Below, piece after piece: positions 47,001 to 57,203 of a stretch of DNA of 64,000 nucleotides (within the stretch, counting starts at the first letter, position 1; the number at the start of each line of letters is the position of its first letter). The translations under genes and the position numbers were made by a program. The stretch lies in NCBI RefSeq assembly GCF_963678635.1, contig NC_087062.1:63587253-63651252 (forward strand). The letters run 5' to 3'. Below the pieces are notes generated by a model. The model made no database searches and was not told the DNA's origin. It was given only the letters and a program-made list of their open reading frames with translations. The stretch is from Symsagittifera roscoffensis. Its lineage: Eukaryota; Xenacoelomorpha; Acoela; Convolutidae.

Positions 47001-50000
47001 AATGTTTGTAATTTGAAAATTAAAAGTGAAATTGAGATAGAGCTTAAATTACATTCGAGCAATTTTGTGAAATTATTTATATTCTATTAGACACTGAAGG
47101 ATTTCAAATAAATAGATTTCAGCTCCTTCGATCAAAATTTACTCATTTCTGTGGCTTTTCCGAAGCGAACGTGGCCTCGTGAGTCTGAAAAAAAGTGCTG
47201 TACTAGATTGCGATTTATTCCGACCAATCAAGAGTGGGGAGGAACTAAGGCTTAGGCCAAGCTTTTTCTGTATATATTTAGTAACCTCCAAAAGAGGAAA
47301 ACAGGTAAATTGCTATTCAGACTAATTTACCGCTAGGGGAGGGGTTCTGAAGTGAAGAAATGTATGCTTTCACAGGTATTCACACATTTCGCCCCTCACA
47401 CGTTTCGCCCCTCTTAAATCTAGTGGCACATTTCACCCCTCACGCATTTCGCCCCTCACGCATTTCGCCCCTCTCACATTTCGCCCCTCACACATTTCGC
47501 CCCTCACACATTTCGCCCCTCACACATTTCACCCCTCACACATTTCGCCTCTCATAAATTACTGGCCTATTTCGCCCCTAAAATGTACATTAAGAAAGCG
47601 GCTTTAATGAACTGTGCAATAAGTTAGGGGCGAAACGTGAGAGGACGAAATAAGTGAAATTATTAGGGGCGAAATGTGTGAGGGGCAAAATGTGCCACTA
47701 GATTTAAGAGGGGCGAAATGTGTGTGTGGGGGAAACGTGGGACATTCGCTTTCACAGCAGTTTTGAATTCATTTTGCGGTTTTGGAAAACAGATTTTTAA
47801 AGTTTATTTGATTTTTTTTTTTCAGTTCTCAGTTACTGTCGAATTGCTGTTTTGAAATTTTTAAATATATAGAAATTTTTACAACTACAATGAAAGTTTT
47901 TTTTCAAATCTAAATTACTTTCGAATCGCAGTTGTAATCTTAGCTAAAATTGTTTATATCCTTTTTTGCATCTCTCGAAAAACCTCGTGTTCCGACCACC
48001 GAAACACATCTTTTTGTTCCGACCGAACGTTCATCTTTTTGTTCCGAGCACTTGTGTTCGGGTTTTGTTTATATAAACTTTTTTCCACGAAAAGTCATCG
48101 CAATGAGACAGGTGATATAACATAATAGAACAACGTATTTCGTCATATCATTTGAACGATGTTTAAAAACGTCGACAAAGTTTTCTCAGCGAGAAGAAGC
48201 ACCGGTTAACAAATTTTCAATTTAAATCAATTTAGAGCGATTAGCAGTAAAAACACGAAAACTATTGATAAAACTATGAAAACTAAGTTTTTGCCTAAAG
48301 AATCTAGTTTGTAAATCTTCACTTAACGCTTCCTCTTTGCGTTAAAAATTCAAAAGTTTCGAAAAAAGGACAAAATATTTGAAACTTTTCGTTTGCTTTG
48401 TTTTTCGTCTTGTATGTACCAGACAAAAAATGTACCAGAAAAGGTCATTGTTCCCACTCAAGTGTGAAAAAAATTGTAAAGCTAGTACAGAACAAGCAAA
48501 AATACTTGCATTAAACCACAAAGACTCTAACCAATCGCATACCAAGAACAATCCGACGGGTTTGGCTTGGGTTCGTTTCTCACCCTAGGTCATATCATTT
48601 ACGAATCATACAAGAACCAAACATAATAGAACAAAACTAACCGCTCCGTAAACAGGTTCGATCCCCCAGAAAACGTTTTTGCTTTGCGCAGAAATTTACT
48701 TCAGTTCATAAAACGACCTTGACTGAGAGATTTTGTCTGCTAGAAGCAGTTTTTGCTTGTTGTTTTGTTACAGAAATTGATTTTGTTATGCAGAAGTTGT
48801 AACTTTACAATTTTTTGAGAAAAAAATGTTAAACCGATTGAACTGTTGATCAAATTTATAATTGAGTTGTTCAGTCAGAATTTTCTGAATTAGCCCAGCA
48901 GCAGAGCACTGTCATTGCTACATACTACCGCACACTATACACAACAAAAAACGACAGAAACTTTCAAATTTGACGTTGAAAATAATTTGTTTTTCAATAA
49001 TATTTTGTGAGTTAACTGGTCAGAACTCTGTACAGCAGCCGGCTACTGTTGGTTTTTCGAATCTGATAGATTGATTTTGGAACACAAATGAACATAACGG
49101 GAAACGTTTTTTCTGCATTGTTTGAACAGTAGTAGCTATAGCTTTTTAATTAAAATTTATTTTTTGCTGCCTGGAGTATATTAGTCAAGCATACTTGAAA
49201 GTGTTAATATATACGACTTAATGGTATGGTTAGTGGTAAGTATTCTTTTATCAAGGCGTAGACCTGCGATAGATCACCCAGTATCCAAAGTTCTTTCATT
49301 TTCAAGATAAAGTTGTTTATTTTTTTGCCGTTTTTTGCTTGTGTCCGCGAAGTGAAGCTTCACCAGGGTCTCGTAATATAAGCATTTTTGCGCATGTAAT
49401 TTTGATATCACTGAGTTTAAATTCAAGTAGATCTGAAACACCCTATAAAAACACACTCTTTGCTTGAATTATTCATTGAATTCAAAAAAGTGGAAATTTT
49501 CATCGAGATTTTTATTTAATTTAAGATTTTGTGATATTCGGCGCGCACTCTTCCTCAATCTGAAATGATGGAGTAAATTTAAAAAGCTGGGAACAGAAAT
49601 CTGATTTGTATTGGAAGTTAGAGTACACCATCCAGAGAGCATCCCCATGAAGCGTATTTGTTGTTATTGTTGCTGTTGTTTTGGTTATTTGTATGGCTCA
49701 CCTGGTGTCTGTGGAGACTTGATGTCTCCCACAGTGGTGTCTGTCTCTGTCTCGTCCTCGTACTGGTCCTCCTCCCACTCGTCCCCCAAGTCCTCATCCA
49801 CCGGGAACAAGAACAACATGTCACCCCCTCTGAAACAGCACAGATCAATTGAGCAATGCCCACCATAACTCCCTTCCCATAAACTTTCAAGTAGCCTTTT
49901 TTAAATGATTGCCTCTGCCACTCCCTATGAGCTCATTTAAAAGCCAAAGTTTCAGTCGAAAACGTATACTTCTCAGCATGAAAACTGTCAAAAATAGATT

Positions 50001-52108
50001 AATTTTCAGCTAACATTGTAATTTTTCTCGCGAAATTTGACAAGGCGCTAGTAAATTATTACTTTCTGGAATTCAAATTTTTCAATCTTTTTAGTTTGAA
50101 TTTAAGTCGTTTTCTGCCCAGCAACTTCGAGGAAATTGTTAGCCTAAATTTGGTTGCCTTTTCCGGTAAACTCCGCCGATTGCATTTCCGCAATGTCACC
50201 ATTTTGGTTGCCCTAGTCATTGAATAAAGGGTTGAAGGTATGTTATAGCTTTGGTACTCTAGTTGTATATAAAACAGTAATTTTAAGGTATTAGTTGTTC
50301 TTAGCAAATCGGAATGTTTTCGGTTATAGCCCTTTTAATGGATACATTTGCACTTAGCGTATTCGTGAATTGAATTCCCTTACATGGCAATGATAGCGTG
50401 TGAGGACGAGCTCTCACTTGACCTCTAGTTTCAGGTCTACCAAGTCTAGTAGTGTGGTACCAAGTTCTGGACGCAAAAAAAAATCAGCCTTGATTCGCAA
50501 AAAAGAGCTTCGGTCACAAAATAAATCAGTGTGGAATGTGGGGAAAAAGTAAAAATTAACTATCCTCCAAAAGGCCTGTTAAAGCCTTCTCCTCTGCAAT
50601 TTGCAGGAACTACAATTATAAATGTTATATTTGCAGCTTAGTTTTTGAAAGCGTGAGAGGATGGAAATGGTTCATTGAAAAAGAACGGCAATCAAACGCC
50701 ATGCCAGTTTTGACCCTTTCCCTTTTATTTGGGCCTTAATTAAATTTCAGTCGTGAAAACTGAACTGGGCCAATGACCAGTTTACAAATGAAGTTTATTT
50801 GTCTACTGTTTGTTTTTATTGCATGCCGCCAGAGCTATAAATTTCATATTATGAAAACAAAAGTCTGCCGGTTGCTGTGCTTCCGACCACAATTTTTTTT
50901 TACACAAGAAAAAACTTTTCTTATTTTTTTTCTCAATTTGAATCATATGTTTTGTGCGTGGTTTGAACAGATAAATTCCAAGTTTCCCAGAAATTTCCTG
51001 AGCAACTTTTAACAGACTACAATCATCTTTGCTAAATTATTTATAAATATGAAAACTCGCACGCTCTAAACGCTCCATATTAGACAAAAAATCGATTACA
51101 ACTGAAGTAATAACAAAAGCAAAAAAGTAATAACAACTAAAACAAACCCGAAATCAAAGTTTCTGCCCACTTTCAGTGGTCGGAACAATAACTATCGAGA
51201 GATCCAGACTTCGGCTCTGCAACTTACTTGATTTTATATGTTGCGAGGGTCTTCCCCCCTGACGGCTTAATAAGAATAGTCTTGTTCCGCCCTCTGTACA
51301 CTCCGTACTCCTTCGGATTATGAAGGTGGAAGGCGTGAATGACCTTCTTGTAGAATTTGCCAGTGCTCATCTGCTCCTGGACTTCGATCCGGCGAGTGGT
51401 TCCGTCATCCTGTTTCTGGATGCGGACCATCTGAAATTGAGAGTCACTTTTGGAACCAAAGGCAAGACTGGACCCTATTAAAAAGCTAGTAAAAGCGGTC
51501 ATAACACTAGTTGAATAGTTAACAAAATTTGTAAGACAGTTTGAAAAGTTAATCGTGAAAACTCGAATAAGTTAAAAAATGAGAAATCTACGCTTGAAGC
51601 TGATGAGTTTAATCATTGGTGATATACAATGACAAATACACCAAGTATAGAACAAAAAAAATTGAAAAGCGAGACGTAAGAAGCACTTACGTACATAAGA
51701 ACGAATGGTAAATACAGAAAAAAGCCTTGTGAAAACATTTGTTTACTCTTAATTTCGCTCGGCCAAAACGATTAATTATCAGTCACTGAATAATTAGAGC
51801 AGACCATATAATTCAATTTGTAATAAAAACAATTTAAATTTGAACAGTACTGATGCTGAATGTTAAAAAAAGATCTGGCGATAATTTGAGACGGCTATCG
51901 TTTGAAGTTCCAGGTTCCAGTTAATGTTTAATGTGATAGGCCAGCAAATCAATCGGCTTACAGCTCTTCGACCCTCTTTTCCATGATTCGACCCGCCAGA
52001 AGATGATGATGCGGAAACTGACTGACGCCGATTACCCCCACTTTTCGTTCGGCTGTCGTGCGACTGTTCGTCGCCACCACCTCCCGAAGACGACGACTTG
52101 CTATTCAT
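35010..52108 (-). CDS. NPLOC4: NPLOC4 (NPL4), p97/VCP-UFD1 cofactor; 12 exons
   Basis: Exons (minus strand, all GT..AG and phase-compatible): 52108-51962, 51430-51228, 49829-49702, 46803-46701, 42108-42034, 38271-38157, 38010-37831, 37284-37132, 36784-36655, 36193-35961, 35616-35401, 35132-35010. Together they give 601 residues plus TAG; human NPL4 has 608. The protein pairs with UFD1 to deliver ubiquitylated substrates to the p97 segregase. Exons 2-3 encode the N-terminal ubiquitin-like domain (ending KIK-GGDMLFLF). Exon 6 has the C-H-C-C zinc site GCSRHEIYPNNKCNKC. Exon 7 has YRHVDNIMFEN, exon 8 IGWIFTDL, exon 9 GSKFVT, exon 10 HFEGMMVSDQC and ARPLPVDH, and exon 11 ISDFHLL: the MPN-like core in order. 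The first zinc cluster and the C-terminal RanBP2-type finger of vertebrate NPL4 are not found. Exon 1 (MNSKSSSSGGGG, low complexity) is inferred; the exon 2 ATG at 51430 is an alternative start. Confidence 0.93.
38371..41458 (+). CDS. SUZ12: SUZ12, Polycomb repressive complex 2 subunit; 2 exons
   Basis: Exon 1 is 38371-40976 and exon 2 is 41188-41458, joined across a 211-bp GT..AG intron in phase to give 958 residues. SUZ12 is the PRC2 scaffold that binds EZH2 through its VEFS box. Seen here: a C2H2 finger at residues 646-667 with spacing C-x2-C-x12-H-x4-H, the same as human SUZ12, in a segment reading PFCMFCQVAFECYELLLLHL; a FYHS motif and an acidic DRDEDEHVWLDKAEQR run; then the VEFS box (EKEKRFMMLWNAFY to the end), mostly in exon 2. 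The N-terminal and middle parts are diverged, Lys/Glu-rich and longer than in vertebrates. The ATG at 38371 is chosen because upstream in-frame sequence overlaps antisense NPLOC4 exon 6. The gene is nested in NPLOC4 intron 5. The end of the ORF is TAA at 41456. Confidence 0.93.
42385..42720. repeat. Tandem duplication, ~245-bp offset
   Basis: TTTGTTAAAAGGAAGGCAAA and the following ~90 bp occur at 42387 and again at 42632 with about 90% identity, inside NPLOC4 intron 4. Confidence 0.75.
43100..43580 (+). repeat. Dispersed repeat, family with 33960-34260
   Basis: It shares ordered blocks with 33960-34260 (AAACCAGTTTGAAATTTTT, TGCCTAAAATATAGTTTTACATC, TACGCAGAA, GCACAGTAACCGGC), with extra sequence inserted in this copy. 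Confidence 0.55.
45440..45490 (+). mobile_element. SINE tail with 3' hairpin
   Basis: GGTATCACTAGTGGCGCAAAG then CTCTGCTTCGCCTCTGTGTG matches the end of SINE copies A and B. The hairpin at 45458-45476 has an extra base in one arm. The head is not clear. It lies in NPLOC4 intron 4. Confidence 0.5.
45838..46337. repeat. Foldback (long inverted repeat) in NPLOC4 intron 4
   Basis: The left arm is 45838-46064 and the right arm 46119-46337, with a loop of about 54 bp. Paired blocks include CGCCTTAGTCGCCTCAAATT with its complement near 46166-46188, GACAGCGGA with TCCGCTGTC, and AAGTAC with GTACTT at the outer ends. Transcribed as part of the NPLOC4 pre-mRNA it could form a hairpin of about 220 bp. 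Confidence 0.85.
47381..47740. repeat. Foldback minisatellite (CACATTTCGCCCCTCA unit)
   Basis: About ten 15-16-bp units of the type CACACATTTCGCCCCT run forward from 47381 to 47575. Reverse-complement units (AGGGGCGAAATGTGTG) run from 47625 to 47735. An interrupting segment with TTAAATCTAGTGGCACA is present in both arms in opposite orientation, so the arms form one palindrome. It lies in NPLOC4 intron 3. Confidence 0.85.
49215..49375 (+). mobile_element. Short tRNA-derived SINE
   Basis: ATGGTATGGTTAGTGGTAAGT (A-box-like) is followed by GCGATAGATCACCC (weak B-box-like) and then, at 49346-49362, GCGAAGTGAAGCTTCAC, which matches the SINE tail hairpin seen elsewhere. It lies in NPLOC4 intron 3. 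Confidence 0.45.
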
Positions 52109-53269
52109 CTATTGTTTTTTTTACTCAATAATATTTTAGTACAAGTTATGCTAACAGTGGCGTGCATTTTTTGTCTAAATGTTAAAGAGTAAACACAACT
52201 TTTTTTCAAAAAGTTTACCGGAGTCAAACAAAGGTTTACTAACTATAATCAGATTGGCAGAGCCAGTAAAATTTGAATTCTAATAAGCTGACAAAAAAAT
52301 GGTAGGCAATTTTTTCAAACCCTTCCCACCGTTAAAGCTTCTTGCGCACGCTACTGTATACTAAGGCGTCAAAGGGATCTCTAACAATGATATATACTAC
52401 ATAAGGAAGGCTTTTTGTTGACAGTGTTGGTTTGAATTGAATTCTTTTGTATCGAATAATTTACAGCTCAGAGCGACGAAAATCCACTGGGTGGTGGCAG
52501 TAATATAGTAATATCAGTTGATCCAGAGGTTTTATGAATTTAAATTTTCATAAGCTTCTTGGATTTATCTCAAGGTGGAAATTGTGTCTTAAGCGCAATC
52601 TCCAAATATCGACTCAATCATGCTAGTTTGCGTCTGGGTAAACGTTCCAGGATTAGTTTCTCCCGTTACTCACAGGAAAAGAAACAGTTAACATGTAGGA
52701 TCTGAGATAAGTTCCACCTGTGGTCTGGAGCCTTCAACTGTTTCGCAATATTGGCCAAGGTTGACAAGCACAAAAGGAAACCAAGCTTGAAGAAGAAGAG
52801 ATAGATAATGAATTTCGGATTTTACCAGCACATTATATCTTAGTTGCTGTTAAATAATGATCGATCGCATAAATTTTACTTTTAAATTGACAATGAGGAC
52901 AAACAGATGCTCTGCAAAGTTTGAAAACTCAAAAATGTTGTCTCCTTGGATCAAACAAGCATAGCTGATTGCTGTGCAAGAAGTGCAAATAATTAATACC
53001 ACAGTATTTGAAGCTAAAAACTTGATAACAAGTGTGGCTAAAATATTTCTCTTCAATTTTTTTATGTTAAATTTCTGCAGTTTTTTTATTCCTGGGATGG
53101 TTGAAGTTCAACCTTAAGCACCGAATAAATTTTGTTAGTTTCAAAAAATCAATTTGAAAAACAAAAAAAGGTCAGCCCTGAAAAAAATTCACATCAGCTT
53201 TTCAGTGAACTTTGCTGACAACATTGAGTCAACTTTGCAAAAATTTATGAATAAAAATTACAGTGGCGG
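52109..53269. promoter_or_regulatory. Region upstream of NPLOC4 exon 1
   Basis: The region just above 52108 would hold the NPLOC4 5' UTR and promoter. I see no distinctive promoter motif or other gene in this stretch. Confidence 0.25.
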
Positions 53270-53665
53270 ATCTAGGATTTTCTCGGGGGGGGGGGGGGGG
53301 GGGAATTTTCAAACTTTTTGTCGGCATTTTTTTTTAGGTCGACCAAAATTATTTTCCGAGCTCTCCCAAAGCACTAAAAAAACTCTGTTTTGAGCAAAAT
53401 TTCTGCGCCGCAGGCAAAATTTGAAAAAAGTTCAAAAATAGCGTTTTTAAGCACTTTTTGGAAAATTTCGACCAAAAAACCGTGTTTTTTTGGCGCGCGA
53501 TCCTCCATAAAAAAAGTAAGGCGCCTTTAGTAAAGTTTTAGGGTCCGTCAGCCAAAAATGGATATCTCAAAATAGTGGGTCGGCAGAAGGTCCCTTTGGG
53601 TCGGCAGAAGGTCCCTTTGGGTCGGCAGAAGGTCGAATCCCCCTCACACCTAAATCCGCCCCTGA
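53270..53665. mobile_element. MITE with CAGTGGCGGAT / CCGCCCCTG termini
   Basis: The left end CAGTGGCGGATCTAGG and right end CCTAAATCCGCCCCTG are inverted repeats with two mismatches. Termini beginning CAG(T/G)GGCGGAT are typical of hAT-type non-autonomous elements in many animals. Inside lie a run of about 19 G near 53285 and three tandem copies of GGGTCGGCAGAAGGTCCCTTT near 53577-53640. A-rich flanks make the target duplication uncertain. Confidence 0.7.
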
Positions 53666-55703
53666 AAAAACATATATTTTATCCTCAGACTCAATATCAA
53701 ATAAGTTGCGTCTAACGGAGCATTAGTGGGATCAATTAGCTTGAATCAGTTGACTTTAGAACGAATGTTTGGACTAGCTCTTAAATGGGCACGAAATATT
53801 TGTTGAAATTGAAAATGTTTCGAAAAAAAAATGCATTTTGCACAACCAAAATCATACATCAAATGTGGAACTTTGACTAGTACGAAACTGATACAGCCGA
53901 TTAGCTTGCTTCAATTCAATTTGGAACAGTTTTGTAATGAGGGATATTTTGTCGTGCATGAACAAATCGCCTTACACGTTTGTCATGATAAACAAAATCT
54001 TAAAAGCGTACATTAGCCCAGAGCATTGTCAAATTGACAATGTTCAAATCCCCAGAAGTTTACAAAAATTAATCGAAAGTAAAATATCTTCTTACATATG
54101 AATTCGATATAAGAACTATTATTTCGATCGCCAAATGTGACCGAAAAAACTCACCATACATATATTTTCAGCATTTTTTTTGAAAGCCGAAATAATAGAG
54201 TTGCGCAATAAATTAATCCCAAGCAGTCATTTTTACACGCGAGTAAGTGTATCTTCACAAGCGATGATTTAAAACAAATTTGTTGGAATTTACACTCATG
54301 TAATTGATATTTTCAAGGCTGAAAATTCAATTGTGGCTGTTATTTTGGTTGTCAAAAAAGGGGAAAATCTTTTCATACCTAAGCACTCTATTTTTTCTTT
54401 TGAAGCCGGAGCTATAAAAATAGCCGGTTGATATGCATTTAGAAAATAATATTCAGACCAGTTTTTTTCTGATATTTTTTTCCGGATTTGCTTGCAACTA
54501 TGTTGCAAAATTCAACATTTCAAAAAGTGTACCGAGAAGCTTGTAAATTCTTCTAGCCTATTGACAAGTTTGTAAACTAATTTTATATATTGAGAACTAA
54601 TTTTTTTTTCAATTCTAATTATCTCATTAAAAAATTCGAAGTAACTTTCTTTAGAATTATGACAATTGTCCATGCTTAATGGTTCTTATGAAATTTTCAA
54701 AAACTTAGTAAAATTTGATAAAACAGAGAAACTAAGATTATCATAGGTAGTTTTCGAGAAATAATTACTACCTTAACTTTCAAAGCTTTCGAAAAACACT
54801 ATGAAGATTCTACTTTGTTAAAAAAATTTTACCGAAAGTTTTAACCGAAAAATGACATATTTTTGGTGCTCACTCCTCCCTTGAACTTAGTGTATATTAA
54901 GCCAAAGGCGCCTTCAGAAAAATTTTAGTGTTAGTTTACCAAAAATGGACGTCTTAAAGCAGTATTAAAGCAAAATTTTTTGTGTTTTGAGGGGATCAAA
55001 ACCCTGAGAAAAGAAGTGTCTTCCCCTAAATCTCCTAGGTTAGAATTTTTCACCAAGAGAACAAAAATTTGTCTTTTTCGTGGGAAACCAGTAAGAAAAA
55101 ACGATGCGAATGTAAACTTCAAGACAAACGCTTTTGTAAGCTAAAAACTTAAACCTCAATGACCTTATATACTAGTCTCTTTGCACCTGAAATGATAATA
55201 TTTTCGCAAGCCCCTAAATTGCTAACCAAATAACACCAAACGAAAACAAGAAACCGTTTTTCCAATATTTTCTTGTTTTTTGATTATTCAGGTCATCTTG
55301 TGAGTTTTATTTACGGAAAAACATCTGAATCCTAAAATTCTCCCCACTTTGGTCAACATAAAAGGTAACACTTCAAGATTTTCCTCTTTAGCCTAATTCT
55401 GCTTCTCACGGACAAAACTCATTTTCAACAGAAAATATAAGTTCGCTCGAACATTTGCTTGATATGTTTGCCTGCTTTTTTGAGTGTTTGTCGTTATATT
55501 TCTGTGCTGAAATTTGTTTCAAGAGTACTGAACATCTGTGCATAGCGAATAACACTATCCATGCAATTTTGAGCTCATTTTGGTTTGATTCATTAAAAAT
55601 TAATACTTCAATCAGTTTCTCCGCAACATTTTCCCAAATTTCATTTCCCAATTTTTCTATTTCAAAATTTATTCAACTTCGCTCTGATGTCCAGTTCGAA
55701 ATA
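53666..55703. other. Intergenic, with an older relic of the same MITE
   Basis: A segment near 54865-54970 (TCACTCCTCCCTTGAA, AAGGCGCCTTCAGAAAAATTTT, CCAAAAATGGACGTCTTAAA) is related to the interior of the 53270-53665 element. Otherwise nothing is recognised. Confidence 0.4.
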
Positions 55704-57150
55704 ATGGTTGCTTCAAAATACACGTTATTACTTTTATCAGGTAAGGAAAGTTCTTAACTTCTCTGCAAAAAATCTCTCCGAATAGAACAACTCATAAACA
55801 TTCATTGTTTCAGTTACCTACCTGCTGATCGAGATTGGACACTCGCAAACGTAAGCTCATGGAAACAAATTTCACGCGAATCAAAGTTTGAGCACTCTTA
55901 CACGGGTTGATTAAAAATGCTTGCCATTACACTTGCGAGAGCAAGCGTCTTCTAATTGGGAAGTAGATTTTCTTCGAAAACAACTTTTGTTAAAAATGAG
56001 TGAGAAGCTGAAGTTGTCTTATTTTTGAACATGCAATTTCCAGGCTTCTTTTCACGTAGTCTAGAGGCAAGATGGGGGTTCGGACCTTGTTTTTCTCAAT
56101 ATGTATAAAACTGCAGTGTTTGAACGAGAAAAATCAAACTATAGTTTTTTAGTAAATCTGCATATATTTTGTTGGCTTAATTTTCAAGCATGGATTGTTT
56201 TTTGATTCGAACAATTTTTATTATGATTGAGAGTCGCCTTTTTGTTTCATCCCCGTTTTACCCCTGCGATAAGAAAAAGTATTGCAATCGGGTACTAGAT
56301 TTTTTCCCGTAAACTCAGCTCCTGCAATTTTTTTTTGGCTTAATGACCTCCTATTGCGTCGTTCAAGGGCCGAATGAAAGTTTTTGTGTGCGTGTGTGTG
56401 TTTTCTGAGGTAGTAAACTAGTAACAATTTCAAGATAAGCAAAAACTTTTTGAATTAAATTTTTTTAAGCATGAAATTTTTCTGCTCACTATTTTTGACT
56501 TGATTGGCGCTTGGTTATCATAAAATCAGTTTCAATCAAGCAATTGGCGCATCTTGCGTAGAAATAAGACAACAGCTTCCGACTTCGAAAATTTCGAGAG
56601 CTGTTTTTTTGTAAGCTAGAGTTTGTGCTTTTCTTCCAAGTTGCTTTAATACCCATGAGACGACAAAACTGGAAAGTTCCATTTGGCTAATTTAGATTAT
56701 TGGGATGAGATGTCCCGTTTTGAGTCAGCGTAGATTTTTCATGAATGGAAAAATTGCTCAACATACATTTTCAAAAAATTTTATGAGCCAAAAAGAGCAT
56801 TTTTGTATCAATATAATTGTATGACATTGTATGACTATTGTTTTTTTCATAAATGAAATTGTATATCTAGAAAATTGGAGTATATAAAAAGTTCATTCAT
56901 GATTTTTGTTACTTTCTTTGTTTGATCTAAAATACAAAAATCAGAAATTTCTCAAACTTGAGTAAAAACCCGTAGGTTTATGTACATTAATCTCATATAT
57001 AAATTGCATCTGGAGATTCACATTATTAAGTTAATGTGCAATTCTCATAGTAAATTAGTCAAATTTAACCGTTTGTTTTTGACTATAAGATTTAAACTTT
57101 GAAATCTTTAGTGGTTAAGTATCGCCAATTTTTGAAAAATTTCTAACGGT

Positions 57151-57203
<53 letters not shown>

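Noticed and set aside
47360-47557. 65-residue repetitive protein
   Set aside because: It is only the translation of the CACATTTCGCCCCT minisatellite.
49611-49890. Open frames on both strands with poor domain content
   Set aside because: They are other-frame readings of NPLOC4 exon 3 (49829-49702).
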